In this document: one piece after another, positions 13,941 to 23,318 of the stretch
Layout of the letters: every line of letters begins with the position of its first letter
Numbering within the stretch: the first letter of the stretch is position 1
NCBI GenBank assembly: GCA_012838355.1
Contig: DUPJ01000152.1
Location: 1-35,471, forward strand
Reading direction: 5' to 3'
DNA: 35,471 bases
DNA from: Clostridiaceae bacterium
Lineage (GTDB): Bacteria > Bacillota > Clostridia > Saccharofermentanales > DTU023
Made by a program: the position numbers and the translations under genes
Notes under the pieces: generated by a model
Databases searched by the model: none
What the model saw: only the letters and a program-made list of their open reading frames with translations
Told to the model about the DNA's origin: nothing

Positions 13941-16741
13941 GAAGTACCCTCCTCATCTGAACGCAGATGGCATGCTTTGTATTTCTTGCCGCTGCCGCAC
14001 CAGCAGGGATCGTTTCGTCCCGGCGTCGCTCCGCGCCTGGCGGGCACATTGGCCGGCTTCTCGGCCGCTGCGGGCGCAGCTGCTTCGCCGGTGAATCCTT
14101 CGCTGCCGCGACCGGTCCGGATATTTTTCGGCCCGCTTTGCGGCCGCTTCGGTGCGTTGACGAGGCGGGCTCTGAGGATCAATCGGACGACATTCTCCTT
14201 GATCTCCGCCGTCATGCCTTCAAACATGGCGAGACCCTCGCGCTTGTACTCGATCACAGGATCCTTCTGCGCATAGCCCCGCATGCCGATGCTGTCACGC
14301 AGCTCGTCCATGGCATCGATCTGCTCCATCCAGTGGCGGTCAACCGTCTGGAGGAGAATGAAACGCTCGGCGGCGCGCAGCATCTCGTCTGAGCCGAGTT
14401 CCTCGGCTCTGGCTTCGAGCGCGGCCAGCGCTTCTTTTGCGAGCATCTCGTTCAGCGTGCTGCCGTCCAGATCGGGCGGCGGGTTCTTCAGGACAGAAAG
14501 TCCCTTGAGCGGCCCGAAGATATCCCGAATACGGGCATCGAGCGCCACCATATCCCATTTGTTGACATCCGGTTCGCCGGCAATGAAGTCGAGCAGCGTC
14601 TCTTCCATCTGCTCCGTGATCATGCGCTGGTAGTATTCGTGCAGATCGCGGCCTTCCAGCACTTCCTTGCGCTGTGCGTAAATCAGGTTGCGCTGCTGAT
14701 TCATTACGTCGTCATATTCCAGCACGTGCTTCCGGATGGAGAAGTTCCTCGCCTCCACTCGTTTTTGTGCCGTCTCGATGGCACGTGACAGCATGGCGTG
14801 CTCGATTTCCATGTCTTCCTGAACCCCGATCGCGGAAAACATCCGGTCGATCCGGTCACCGCCGAACAGGCGCATGAGATCGTCTTCAAGCGACAGGTAG
14901 AACCGGCTTTTGCCAGGGTCACCCTGACGGCCGGCACGGCCGCGCAGCTGGTTGTCAATGCGTCTCGACTCATGGCGCTCCGTACCGACAATGTAGAGGC
15001 CGCCCGCTTCCAGAACCGCCTTTCGCTCATCCAGAATGGACGCTTCGAATGATTGTTTTAATGCGGCGAACGTATGCCTCGCCTCAAGGATGGCCTCATC
15101 GTCCGTTTCATTCAGGGCTGTCGACTGCTCAACCAGTTCTTCGTCATAGCCACGCTTGCGCATTTCCTGCTTGGCCAGAAATTCCGGGTTGCCGCCGAGA
15201 ATAATGTCGGTTCCGCGCCCGGCCATGTTGGTCGCAATCGTTACCGCGCCGAGCCGGCCGGCCTGCGCGACAATTTCAGCCTCGCGTTCGTGGTGCTTGG
15301 CATTCAGCACGTTATGGCGGATGCCGGACTGCGTAAACAGCTGCGATAAAAGCTCGGACGTCTCAACGGATACCGTACCGACCAGAACCGGCTGTCCCTT
15401 CTCGTGCGCACGCGCCACTTCCGATACGATGGCGGCAAATTTGCCGCGCTGTGTCTTGTACACCGCATCCGGCTGGTCGTCGCGGATCATGGGCATGTTG
15501 GTCGGAATCGTGACCACATCCAGCTTGTAGATTTCGCGGAATTCATCTTCTTCAGTCAATGCCGTACCGGTCATGCCGGACAGTTTCCTGTACATGCGGA
15601 AGAAATTCTGGAACGTGATCGTCGCGAGCGTCTGGTTTTCCTTTTCGATCTTGACGCCTTCTTTGGCCTCAATCGCCTGATGCAAGCCGTTGCTGTAGCG
15701 TCTGCCCTGCATCAGCCGTCCTGTGAAGTCGTCGACGATAATGACTTCGCCGTCCTTCACGACGTAATCCTGATCCCGGAACATCGTGCCGTATGCTTTC
15801 AGCGCATTGTTGATATGGTGATTGATCTCGTGGTTTTGCTCGTCCGAGAGGTTTTCGATGCCGAAGAAACGCTCCACCTTCGCCACGCCCCGCGGCGTAA
15901 GGGTCGCTGACTTCGCCTTTTCATCGACGACATAATCGGAGTCACCATAGATCTGAACCATTTCTTCGTCTGTGCGCACGGGGCCTGTTTCGACGATCCG
16001 CTTCATCTTCAGCGAGCGCGCGATCTGGTCGGCTTTTCCGTACATGTCGCTCGACTCGCTGCCCTGTCCCGATATGATCAAAGGCGTTCTGGCCTCGTCG
16101 ACCAGAATCGAGTCAACCTCGTCGACGATGGCAAACGAGAGCTCGCGCTGCATCCGGTCCTCGATGCTGTGCACCATATTGTCCCTGAGATAGTCGAAGC
16201 CAAGCTCGTTATTCGTTCCATAGAGCAGATCGCTTTTGTATGCGGCCCGCTTGTCGGCATTCGACATGCCGTGCACGACAAGCCCGACCGACAAACCGAG
16301 ATAGCGGTATATTTTGCCCATCCACTCGCTGTCGCGTTTGGCCAGATAATCGTTCACGGTCACGACATGCACGCCCTCGCCTGTCAGGGCGTTCAGATAC
16401 ACGGGCAGGGTCGCCACCAGCGTCTTTCCTTCACCCGTTTTCATCTCCGCGATGCGGCCCTGATGCAGCACAATGCCGCCTTCGACCTGGACCGGGAAAT
16501 GCTTCATCCCGAGGACGCGCCAGGCAGCCTCCCGGACGGCGGCAAACGCCTCCGGAAGCAGGTCGTCCATCGCTTCACCGGCGGCAAGCCGCTCCCGGAA
16601 AAGGGCCGTTCTGCCCTTCAGATCTTCTTCACTCAAGCGGCTGTACTCCTCTTCCAGAGCGAGCACCGCCTGCACCTGCGGCTTGATACGCTTCAACTCA
16701 CGTTCGGAGTAGGTGCCGAAAAATTTATTCAGAAATCCCAT
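13937..16741 (-). CDS. secA: Preprotein translocase ATPase SecA
   Basis: 934 residues, full length. SecA pushes unfolded preproteins through SecYEG using ATP. Walker A is GEGKT at 103-107, with VNDYLAKRD, the [19 protein letters not shown] helicase block, GRTDIILGG-type and GRAGRQGD motifs following. The C-terminal zinc-binding tail has C913, C915, C924 and H925 ([13 protein letters not shown]), which binds SecB or ribosomes in other bacteria. AAAGGA about 8 bases upstream fixes the ATG at 16741. It begins 38 bases after the TadE-like gene, and no terminator separates them. Confidence 0.98.
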   Translation of the reverse strand: MGFLNKFFGTYSERELKRIKPQVQAVLALEEEYSRLSEEDLKGRTALFRERLAAGEAMDDLLPEAFAAVREAAWRVLGMKHFPVQVEGGIVLHQGRIAEMKTGEGKTLVATLPVYLNALTGEGVHVVTVNDYLAKRDSEWMGKIYRYLGLSVGLVVHGMSNADKRAAYKSDLLYGTNNELGFDYLRDNMVHSIEDRMQRELSFAIVDEVDSILVDEARTPLIISGQGSESSDMYGKADQIARSLKMKRIVETGPVRTDEEMVQIYGDSDYVVDEKAKSATLTPRGVAKVERFFGIENLSDEQNHEINHHINNALKAYGTMFRDQDYVVKDGEVIIVDDFTGRLMQGRRYSNGLHQAIEAKEGVKIEKENQTLATITFQNFFRMYRKLSGMTGTALTEEDEFREIYKLDVVTIPTNMPMIRDDQPDAVYKTQRGKFAAIVSEVARAHEKGQPVLVGTVSVETSELLSQLFTQSGIRHNVLNAKHHEREAEIVAQAGRLGAVTIATNMAGRGTDIILGGNPEFLAKQEMRKRGYDEELVEQSTALNETDDEAILEARHTFAALKQSFEASILDERKAVLEAGGLYIVGTERHESRRIDNQLRGRAGRQGDPGKSRFYLSLEDDLMRLFGGDRIDRMFSAIGVQEDMEIEHAMLSRAIETAQKRVEARNFSIRKHVLEYDDVMNQQRNLIYAQRKEVLEGRDLHEYYQRMITEQMEETLLDFIAGEPDVNKWDMVALDARIRDIFGPLKGLSVLKNPPPDLDGSTLNEMLAKEALAALEARAEELGSDEMLRAAERFILLQTVDRHWMEQIDAMDELRDSIGMRGYAQKDPVIEYKREGLAMFEGMTAEIKENVVRLILRARLVNAPKRPQSGPKNIRTGRGSEGFTGEAAAPAAAEKPANVPARRGATPGRNDPCWCGSGKKYKACHLRSDEEGTS

Positions 16742-16779
16742 TGGATCATCCTTTCACAAGTTCACGGACCATAATACCC

Positions 16780-17778
16780 CTAGTTTTGGGGCTCATTCAA
16801 GTCAGCGTACCGTCCGCTCGCCCCGTGACGCGCGATCTCCAGAGTCACCCCGCGAAGGGAAAGGCGAAGCGTCGCCTCAGCAAAAAATTCACTGTCGGCA
16901 TATGCCGGTACATTCTCCGGCACGATCAGAAGCAGCTTGCGGCTGCCGATGTCGCCCGGGAGAATCGTGTGATCCCCCCAGGTGATGCCGTTAAAGCCGG
17001 ACAGCACCTGCCCGTGCTGTTCAATCTGCATCAGAGCCGATACCGCACTGGCATAGCTTGGCGCCGTCAGGTCCATGCTCTTGATCGAGACAATCTCACT
17101 GCCGTTGCGGGCGGCGACGACGGGAAAGGAGAACGGCAGATTGGCACCGTACAGTTCGCGAAATTTGGCGCCGCGGTCAAAATTGGAAAGCGACCAGATC
17201 GGGTCGTAAGAATTTTCCTCTTCCTCAGGGATTTCACCATCTTCACGCTTGACGCCCAGGGCATCGGTCCAGAGCGGTACCAGCGACTTTACCGTCACCG
17301 TACGCGAAAAAAAGGCCGTATTCACCTGATAGCTGAGGTAAAGGTGAAGGCCGCTGCCCTCATCCTGCCAGAACAGCCCGAGCCGTTTTTCGAACGGCGG
17401 GAACGAAAACCCCGATGTGGCGCCCGCTTCATCGAGCCAGAAATTGAGACGCCCGTGAATAAACCGGCCGAAGAGAAGCGATGAGGACACATCCGCAGTC
17501 ATCGCGAGCAGCTGATCTGCCAGCGCTTCGCCCGGCAGCCATTCGCCCAAAGACTCGGCAATATCCCCGGCACCGATACCCTCCAGCACAGCATCGCCGA
17601 GCGGGATCAGGAGCGCTGTCTCCTCCGCCGTCTGATCGAGCGCGTAAGCGACGATCGTCTCATATCGCACACTGCGGATCTGTGCCAGAAAAAAGGACGC
17701 CAGAAGCAAAATGACGGGAAGCACCAGAGCCGCCTCCAGCATGAGGCCGCCGTCTTCTCGTCTCAGCCGTCTAGTCAA
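16780..17778 (-). CDS. TadE-like membrane-anchored pseudopilin-type protein
   Basis: 332 residues. A short basic N-terminus (MTRRLRREDGG) precedes a hydrophobic segment LMLEAALVLPVILLLASFF (about 12-30), with Glu15 placed as in TadE-type prepilins. A large, probably extracytoplasmic domain without a recognised fold follows. Proteins of this type accompany Flp/Tad pili and related secretion systems. The start is uncertain: TTG at 17778 overlaps the upstream gene by 8 bases, while the first ATG (17742) would remove the basic leader. The stop overlaps a small CCCC/GGGG inverted repeat (16777-16791). Confidence 0.75.
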   Translation of the reverse strand: MTRRLRREDGGLMLEAALVLPVILLLASFFLAQIRSVRYETIVAYALDQTAEETALLIPLGDAVLEGIGAGDIAESLGEWLPGEALADQLLAMTADVSSSLLFGRFIHGRLNFWLDEAGATSGFSFPPFEKRLGLFWQDEGSGLHLYLSYQVNTAFFSRTVTVKSLVPLWTDALGVKREDGEIPEEEENSYDPIWSLSNFDRGAKFRELYGANLPFSFPVVAARNGSEIVSIKSMDLTAPSYASAVSALMQIEQHGQVLSGFNGITWGDHTILPGDIGSRKLLLIVPENVPAYADSEFFAEATLRLSLRGVTLEIARHGASGRYADLNEPQN

Positions 17779-19105
17779 GGCCGCGGTACGAGCCGTTCAG
17801 AGCAATCTCATGTCGATCCGATGCGTACGTGACCTGCACACCAGTGTAGTGCGGTCCGGGACAGACGGCGGCTATCCGTTCGTACATGCGGTCGGTCAGG
17901 CGCTTTTCCGGCTGTACGAGAAGGAGCATGCGCAGATAATCGGGGTAGTAAAGTTCAAGTGAAGTCCGCGGCCAGAGTCGCACGGCGAAGCCTTTCTGCA
18001 GACGCGCAACATCGCCTTTTGCTTCCGACACGGCATCGTAGAGCATAAAGAGATACGTCAGCGACTCCGGCGAGATCACCACGGTGCCGAAGCTGACGAC
18101 GGTAATGACGCCGGAGACGATCGCAGCTCTTGTTCTGTAGGAACCGTGCCTGGATGTATCGGTGAAATTGTTGGCAAGCAGGATCACGGTCCGGATCGCC
18201 CGAATCGCATTGGCCGTCCTGTTCTTCGCCTGCAGCGGCGTTCCGCCCATCAGTATTTGCTCCACCTCAAGCCGCCGATTTTCGGGAAATTGCGCCAGCG
18301 GACGCCCGTCCGGCGTCGTCAGCTCGATTCGCCGAATGCCTTTGTACAGGATGGGTGTCTGATGGTGGAAGTGAGAAAGTGCATATTCGCTGAGGTAGAG
18401 CCGGTCAAAGACCCCGTAATCCGTGATGGAAAAGAGGCGGTCGACCGCGGCACCCAGATTCGTCAGGTGTTCCGGATTGAACAGGTCGGCGTCTCCCCCT
18501 TCACCCGGCTGGTACAGATCGGCCGGCATCAGATCGGTGACAATCCCTTCATACAAAGACGCGATCTCCTTGTCGATCAGGGTCTCCAGCTCAGATCGCT
18601 GCGCACTGTCAGGCAGATCAATGTCGTTTATCAGACGGTCGTACGGCGCTGACACATCATAGGTATTCGTCAGGCTGCGGATGTTTGACTCCAGTGAATC
18701 AAGCGGAACCTGACCGCCGCTCGCCGTGTCGGTGTGCCGCATCAAGACCTCACTGAGCACCTGAAGCGGTGCTCGCAATTTCATATATCTCAATATTTCG
18801 CTCTGCAGGCAATCCTTCAGCTGACTGTCTCCCGTCACGCGCACGAGACCTGAGCCGTACGACATGCCAAGCGTCGCCGCCTTTGCTTTGGAACCATCCA
18901 TCGGACCGGCAAACAGTCCGAACATCTGCTGCAGGTCGCGCCCGTACCCGGCCAGTTCAGCTTCAACCCCGGCCGCGGCCGTTCTAACGAGTTCCCAATC
19001 CTGCCTGGCTTTTGCTGCAAAGGTAAAAAGCTCTGCCAGAAAAACCAGCAGCACCGGCACGATCAGGGCTGCAGCCAGGCTGATCGTGCCGTCCTTCCGC
19101 TTCAT
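17771..19105 (-). CDS. DUF5702/TadG-like membrane protein
   Basis: 444 residues. MKRKDGTISLAAALIVPVLLVFLAELF is a TadG-type N-terminus: a charged leader, Gly, then a membrane helix at about 8-28. The following 400 residues are mostly helical, with a second hydrophobic segment near 325-350 (AAIVSGVITVVSFGTVVIS). The layout fits the clostridial DUF5702 family found in Tad-like gene sets; the function is not known. It is overlapped by four bases by the small upstream gene and by eight bases by the TadE-like gene, so the three are translationally coupled. Confidence 0.72.
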   Translation of the reverse strand: MKRKDGTISLAAALIVPVLLVFLAELFTFAAKARQDWELVRTAAAGVEAELAGYGRDLQQMFGLFAGPMDGSKAKAATLGMSYGSGLVRVTGDSQLKDCLQSEILRYMKLRAPLQVLSEVLMRHTDTASGGQVPLDSLESNIRSLTNTYDVSAPYDRLINDIDLPDSAQRSELETLIDKEIASLYEGIVTDLMPADLYQPGEGGDADLFNPEHLTNLGAAVDRLFSITDYGVFDRLYLSEYALSHFHHQTPILYKGIRRIELTTPDGRPLAQFPENRRLEVEQILMGGTPLQAKNRTANAIRAIRTVILLANNFTDTSRHGSYRTRAAIVSGVITVVSFGTVVISPESLTYLFMLYDAVSEAKGDVARLQKGFAVRLWPRTSLELYYPDYLRMLLLVQPEKRLTDRMYERIAAVCPGPHYTGVQVTYASDRHEIALNGSYRGLD

Positions 19106-19380
19106 TGGCCGACAAGCCGGGAGAGCGGCTGCCAGGCATCCTGAACGAGATCAATGATCTCGATCATCAGCTGCGGCGAGGCCTGTACTGAGGAAAGACC
19201 GTCGGTGCCGGCCACCAGCGTGTAGAATGTGGGCGGATTAATCTGCCCTTTCGTGATCTGAAGCGTCTCTTTTGTCTGCCGTATGCTTTCGAGTCCCGTC
19301 TCCGGGCCAAATCGGACAGGCTGCAAAAGAATCACAAGTGTCAGCGGCACGGTCACCATCGCTTCTAATGAAAAAGCCAT
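19102..19380 (-). CDS. Small pilin-like membrane protein
   Basis: 92 residues from the ATG at 19380, chosen because AAGGAGG lies just upstream; the frame is open 39 bases further. It begins MAFSLEAMVTVPLTLVILLQPVRF, a class-III-type prepilin N-terminus with a Glu (E6) at the head of a hydrophobic helix, followed by about 68 hydrophilic residues. It overlaps the DUF5702 gene by ATGA. It probably belongs with the two larger TadE/TadG-like proteins as a minor pilin; this is inference from shape and context. Confidence 0.7.
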   Translation of the reverse strand: MAFSLEAMVTVPLTLVILLQPVRFGPETGLESIRQTKETLQITKGQINPPTFYTLVAGTDGLSSVQASPQLMIEIIDLVQDAWQPLSRLVGQ

Positions 19381-19467
19381 ATCGCATCCTCCTTGCCGAT
19401 ACGATACGGCGTTTGCCAAAGGCTCCCGTTCAGATTCGCCGGTCAGCGTTCGACGAGCGGCAACGGT

Positions 19468-20142
19468 TCAGTCGTGCGGAGCATTCAGGAAGGGGTTGTA
19501 TTGCAGTTCGCGCCCGCACATGGATGCGGGGCCGTGACCGGCGAGCAGCACCAGATCCGCCGGCAGAGACTTGAGCAGCGTTTTTAGCGCGCGCAGGCTC
19601 TCGGCCATCTGCGCCTGATCACCGCCTGCGAGGTCCGTGCGGCCGATACTGCCCGGAAAAAGCGTATCACCCGTGATCAGCGCCAGCGGCTTTTGTGCAT
19701 CAGTCTGTTGCAGCAGCAGACAGCTGCTGCCCGGCGTATGTCCGGGGGTATGGATAACCTTCAAGGTGAGGGTATCGCCCAGCGCAATAGAATCCCCATC
19801 GCCGAACAGATGCGAAGCCGGTGCCGGCACCAGCGGACGGCCAAACAGCACGGAACCGTTCAGGAGCGGATCCGCCAGTGTGGCCGCATCCGCTTCATGC
19901 AGATAAAGCGGTATCGCCATGGCGTCGCGATACTCGTCAATCGCCCAGAAATGATCGCTGTGTGCATGCGTCAGCAGAAGCATGTCCGGCACCACGCCTT
20001 CCGGCAAATGACGCTCGTCAACCGACGGGTCGATCAGACAGACGAAATCCTTGTCGCGAACGAAATAGACGCTGGCGTGTCGGCCCGCGTCCGCGTATTT
20101 GAAGAGGATATTGTCGACAAGCGGTATCCAGCCCGATCTCAT
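19468..20142 (-). CDS. Metallo-beta-lactamase-fold hydrolase (glyoxalase II-like)
   Basis: 224 residues. It has the zinc-site motifs THAHSDH (58-64), TPGHTPGS with H135, GDTLF with D159, and GHGP with H203. FPGSIGRTD is typical of the hydroxyacylglutathione-hydrolase-like branch. These enzymes hydrolyse thioesters such as S-lactoyl conjugates, but many bacterial members have unknown substrates. It overlaps the methylglyoxal-synthase-like gene by four bases (ATGA), so the pair is co-translated, which hints at a link to 2-oxoaldehyde chemistry or its sensing. Confidence 0.88.
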   Translation of the reverse strand: MRSGWIPLVDNILFKYADAGRHASVYFVRDKDFVCLIDPSVDERHLPEGVVPDMLLLTHAHSDHFWAIDEYRDAMAIPLYLHEADAATLADPLLNGSVLFGRPLVPAPASHLFGDGDSIALGDTLTLKVIHTPGHTPGSSCLLLQQTDAQKPLALITGDTLFPGSIGRTDLAGGDQAQMAESLRALKTLLKSLPADLVLLAGHGPASMCGRELQYNPFLNAPHD

Positions 20143-20528
20143 CGGATCAGTTCACGCCAGTCGAGATCGCCGCGATCGATCGCCAGAACGAGAATCTCAG
20201 CCGTTGCGATGTTGGTCGCAAACGGTATGGAGTTCGTATCACAGGCTCTCAGCAGCTGATTCGGCGAATCGTACGTGAGCAGACCGGGATCTCTCAGATA
20301 GATCACGGCATCAATCTCGTTATAACTCGCTCTGGCTGCAAGCTGTCCAATCGTGCCTGATATCTCGGTGGGAAACGAAATAAGGGTCAATCCGGCTGCC
20401 TGCTCAATCATGCGGGAGGTATTAAAAATTGAAAACAGCGAATGTTTACTAAGAATCTGTCGATAGGCAATACAAAAGTTCACCAATAACTCGTTCTTTC
20501 TGTTGTCAGCCATTAATACAATATTCAT
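20139..20528 (-). CDS. Degenerate methylglyoxal-synthase-like protein
   Basis: 129 residues, aligning along the full length with clostridial methylglyoxal synthase: MNI(V)L at the start, NELLVNFCIAY, ISKH-like helix, NEIDAVIYLRDP, LLRACD, IPFATNIATAEILVLAIDRGDLDWREL at the end. The residues that bind phosphate and catalyse the reaction in that enzyme are replaced. The AHD motif reads ADN, the TGTTG loop reads IFNTS, GGDQQ with the catalytic Asp reads GTIGQ, and the PHxPD loop is shortened and has lost its His. It is therefore likely inactive as a synthase and may bind a ligand or act as a regulator. The gene could also be decaying, but the frame is intact. Confidence 0.78.
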   Translation of the reverse strand: MNIVLMADNRKNELLVNFCIAYRQILSKHSLFSIFNTSRMIEQAAGLTLISFPTEISGTIGQLAARASYNEIDAVIYLRDPGLLTYDSPNQLLRACDTNSIPFATNIATAEILVLAIDRGDLDWRELIR

Positions 20529-20562
20529 AAATCAACAAACCCCTGTCGCACGAACTCAGGAT

Positions 20563-20591
20563 ATTATAGCCGACCGAAGGCAAACTCACAA
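20563..20591 (-). promoter_or_regulatory. Promoter of the methylglyoxal-synthase-like / MBL / tad-like / secA operon
   Basis: On the minus strand, TTGTGA (20591-20586) is followed after 17 bases by a perfect TATAAT (20568-20563), 35 bases before the first start codon. No clear terminator was found from here to 11966, so this may drive much of the run through secA. Confidence 0.7.
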
Positions 20592-20738
20592 CAGCAAATT
20601 TCACATACATGCCTTTTTTCTACCTGGATTTATAGCTAATTTGTCAGATATGTGCCTTTGTATGACAACTCATGCTGACAATATCACCGGGAAATTACTC
20701 GTTTGGTCTGTATCGTCAAGCCAGGAGCGTGAAATAAC

Positions 20739-21218
20739 ATGTCATGTTGCGTCAACTTCACAAATGATGTCCCGCTGATCTCAACGGCTGACAATCTGCT
20801 TACCCTGATCTTGCTGCTGATGGCTCTAAATGATCGCGCCGAGCACCAAATCCCTGACGATCTTCAGATCTGCCTTTTTCTGATTGCCCTGCCGCGCAGG
20901 CTGCTTGCCGGTGTCCCCTTCCTTCACGCGTGGCCGATCCTGTTCATGATCGTTTTACTTTATGCCGTCTCGGCTGCCGGGTATCGCCGCGGCCATATCC
21001 TGATCGGCATGGGTGACGTGAAGCTTATCGCCGTCATGTACCTCTGGATCGATGTTGCGCTGCTTCCAGTTCTGGCTTTCGCCAGCATAGCGGCGGCCAT
21101 GTTTGCGCTGATTCGAAATGCATTCATTGAACCGGCCAGAACACACATCTGCCTGGTGCCGTTTCTCTTTCTGGCTGTTTGTTTTTACCGCCTAGCCATG
21201 CGCACAGGTCTGCTATAA
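20739..21218 (+). CDS. A24-family prepilin peptidase (TadV/CpaA-like)
   Basis: 159 residues with about five membrane segments. The two aspartates of this aspartic-protease family are present: D32 in LNDRAEHQIPDDL and D93 in GMGDVKL (90-96). Short A24 enzymes without the N-methylation domain process Flp/Tad prepilins. It lies near the three TadE/TadG-like genes but on the opposite strand, so it is probably their processing enzyme. AGGAG at 20723-20727 is 11 bases before the ATG. The 210-base stretch 20529-20738 separating it from the divergent operon holds the opposing promoter; no strong plus-strand promoter was found. Confidence 0.83.
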   Translation: MSCCVNFTNDVPLISTADNLLTLILLLMALNDRAEHQIPDDLQICLFLIALPRRLLAGVPFLHAWPILFMIVLLYAVSAAGYRRGHILIGMGDVKLIAVMYLWIDVALLPVLAFASIAAAMFALIRNAFIEPARTHICLVPFLFLAVCFYRLAMRTGLL

Positions 21219-21226
21219 TCACTGCC

Positions 21227-22255
21227 ATGGCAGCGTCAGGCAAAACGAAATTCCGCCTCTATGCGCCCGGCCGGCGCCTGCGCATGTTCGACATGTCCGA
21301 ACGGCGGCGGCTGACGGGCAGCACCGGCATCGCCGCGCTGTTCGCAGCTGCGGCGCTGGTCCTTTTCCGTTTTGCCATGTCCGTCTGGCCGAGCACGACA
21401 TTCGCCTCGGATGCCCTCTGGTCCACAGCCCTGAAACACCTCATTATCATTTGCCTCATCCCGCTGCTGGCTTCCGGCCTGATGCAGTTTGCAAAAAAAC
21501 CATCCGCGCGTTTTGTGCTTGGCTCCGGGCATAAATCCGCTTACATTCCGCTGTCGATTCTGACCGGCGTCGCACTGGCACTGATGACAAGCGGTGCCTC
21601 CCTCCTGATGTCACGCGTGTTTCCCGATCTGACCTTCGCCGTCGTACCGCCTCTGTTAACGGATGCCATCGTCCCCCTGAAATCCACCCTGCCCGCACAT
21701 CTTCTCGTCATCGTTTTGGGCGTCGTGCTTTCATCGGCCACGCTGACGCTGCTCACGTTCGGTTATGTCGCGCCGTGCCTCGATATCGGCTGGCACCGTC
21801 TGCGTGCCGTGCTCGGCAGCGCCTGTTTCTTTGCGCTTCTGTTCGCTTCGACGGACCTCTTGCCTGCGATGCTCGCGGTTGGCTTTTGTCTTGCACTGAT
21901 CCGCCTGAACACGGATTCACTCTATGCTGCCATCGCCGCCCTGTCAGCTTATCTGCTCGCCGGCTTCTTCCGCTCAACTATTTTGCAGCAGCTGTCCCTC
22001 ATCTTTTTCGGGCAGATCCGGCTCGATGCCGAAAACACTTATCAGCTGGCGCTCATTATTCTTCTTTCCGGCGCTGCGCTGTGCGTGCCCTCATTCGTGT
22101 TCCTGAGCGGCATGTGGAACGATCAGCATAAGGAGCGCCTGCGCGAAGCCCTCTCCGCTGTCGGCGACAAGCCGCTGCCGCAGGAACCGGACCGGCCGCT
22201 CGACCTGCCCTTTCTGCTGTCACTTGCCCTGTTGGCCGGAGCACTCCTCATCTGA
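21227..22255 (+). CDS. Polytopic membrane protein of unknown function
   Basis: 342 residues from the ATG at 21227; an in-frame start at 21179 would overlap the peptidase gene. A basic N-terminus (SGKTKFRLYAPGRRLR) is followed by about eight membrane segments and a hydrophilic tail ending in one more hydrophobic segment. The middle section (GYVAPCLDIGWHRLRAVLGSAC then FFALLFAS and LYAAIAALSAYLLAGFF) resembles the CPBP/CAAX-protease fold in spacing. It lacks the EExxxR and His catalytic residues of that family, so any such link would be to a non-enzymatic relative. TATAAT at the end of the peptidase gene (around 21214) could be a promoter element, but no -35 is obvious. Confidence 0.7.
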   Translation: MAASGKTKFRLYAPGRRLRMFDMSERRRLTGSTGIAALFAAAALVLFRFAMSVWPSTTFASDALWSTALKHLIIICLIPLLASGLMQFAKKPSARFVLGSGHKSAYIPLSILTGVALALMTSGASLLMSRVFPDLTFAVVPPLLTDAIVPLKSTLPAHLLVIVLGVVLSSATLTLLTFGYVAPCLDIGWHRLRAVLGSACFFALLFASTDLLPAMLAVGFCLALIRLNTDSLYAAIAALSAYLLAGFFRSTILQQLSLIFFGQIRLDAENTYQLALIILLSGAALCVPSFVFLSGMWNDQHKERLREALSAVGDKPLPQEPDRPLDLPFLLSLALLAGALLI

Positions 22256-22293
22256 AGTGCAAACAACGCGATGATCCGCAGAATGCTCCCAGC

Positions 22294-22322
22294 TTGCGGG
22301 CAAATAGTTTTTGGTATTTAAT
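22294..22322 (+). promoter_or_regulatory. Putative promoter of the TspO-like gene
   Basis: TTGCGG (22294-22299) is followed after 17 bases by TTTAAT (22317-22322), 28 bases before the start codon. Confidence 0.4.
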
Positions 22323-22350
22323 CACGATCAGTACCTGTTTGGAGGAGCTC

Positions 22351-23139
22351 ATGGATCGCACGAAGAAAGCCTGGATCAACGCCGTCATTTTCGCCATCAC
22401 CCTTGTCGTCAACACACTGGGTGCACTCGGCGTCATCAATGGTCTGTCGCAAAAAGAAATATCGGACCGCTACGTCACCCTGATCACGCCAAGCCCCGCG
22501 ACTTTCAGTATCTGGAGCGTGATATATACGCTGCTGCTTGCTGCGGTCATCGTCATGATCGTCAAGAAGACCGACGTCTATTACCAGAAGGCCGTCGATG
22601 AGATCAGTTTCCTATTTCGCCTCTCCAGCATTTTCAACATCTTGTGGATCGTCACCTTTTCGTATGTCCTGGTGGAAATCTCGGTGCTGTTTATTGTGGC
22701 ATTCGTTGTCACGCTGGCGATGCTGAATCGCAAGCTTCTCAAGATTCACGAGAACAAACGATGGCTTCTGCCGGCTGCCTTCGGCATATACAACGGCTGG
22801 CTTTTCATCGCGACGGTGGTCAATATCGCCGCCGCCCTCGTCAAAGTTGAATGGAACCGTTTTGGGCTGAGTGAAGAACTGTGGGCTGTCATAATTCTGG
22901 CGGTCGCTTTGGTTCTCGTGATTCTCGTACTCCTCCGGCTCAAGAACGCTGCCTTCCCCCTGCCGGTGGCCTGGGCCTACTTCGGCATCTATCAGTTCCT
23001 GAATGCACCGGAAGGTTTCGAGGGACAGTACAGCACGGCAAAGGCAGCCGCCCTGGCCGGTATGGCCATTCTCATCGGTGCGGCGGCGATACAACTGTAT
23101 CGCAATCACTTCCGCATTCTGCCTGCGGATAGTAAATAA
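22351..23139 (+). CDS. TspO/MBR-family tryptophan-rich sensory protein homologue
   Basis: 262 residues, longer than the classical 150-170-residue TspO core. It shows the family signature TPSPATFSIWSVIYTLL near 46-62, NILWIVTFSY in the third helix, FGIYNGWLFIATVVNI and WAYFGIYQ further on, and about seven membrane helices in all. Bacterial TspO binds porphyrins and related ligands and influences stress responses; the longer Bacillota form is uncharacterised. GGAGGAG (22341-22347) directly precedes the ATG. A GCAGC-AACG-GCTGC hairpin follows the stop, but it has no T tract. Confidence 0.82.
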   Translation: MDRTKKAWINAVIFAITLVVNTLGALGVINGLSQKEISDRYVTLITPSPATFSIWSVIYTLLLAAVIVMIVKKTDVYYQKAVDEISFLFRLSSIFNILWIVTFSYVLVEISVLFIVAFVVTLAMLNRKLLKIHENKRWLLPAAFGIYNGWLFIATVVNIAAALVKVEWNRFGLSEELWAVIILAVALVLVILVLLRLKNAAFPLPVAWAYFGIYQFLNAPEGFEGQYSTAKAAALAGMAILIGAAAIQLYRNHFRILPADSK

Positions 23140-23232
23140 TGCGCGCAGCAACGGCTGCCGCACGAATACCGAACATGCCACGGTTTGGAAAAGTTATCGG
23201 CATTCACGTCTTGCCATGCCATTCATGGCGCT

Positions 23233-23318
23233 GCACGTTAAAAAGAACGAGAACAAACCATGATTTAACGTGCGAAATACCATAAAAAAGATGCAGGAGT
23301 TCAGGCAAACTTCCTGCA
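23233..23318 (+). promoter_or_regulatory. Structured 5' leader of the GGDEF gene (two hairpins)
   Basis: GCACGTTAAA (23233-23242) pairs with TTTAACGTGC (23264-23273) over a 21-base loop. TGCAGGA-GTT (23292-23301) pairs with AAC-TCCTGCA (23308-23318) just ahead of the ribosome site AAGGA (23322-23326). Neither is followed by a T tract. No known riboswitch consensus was recognised. The rest of 23140-23340 shows nothing else. Confidence 0.5.
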
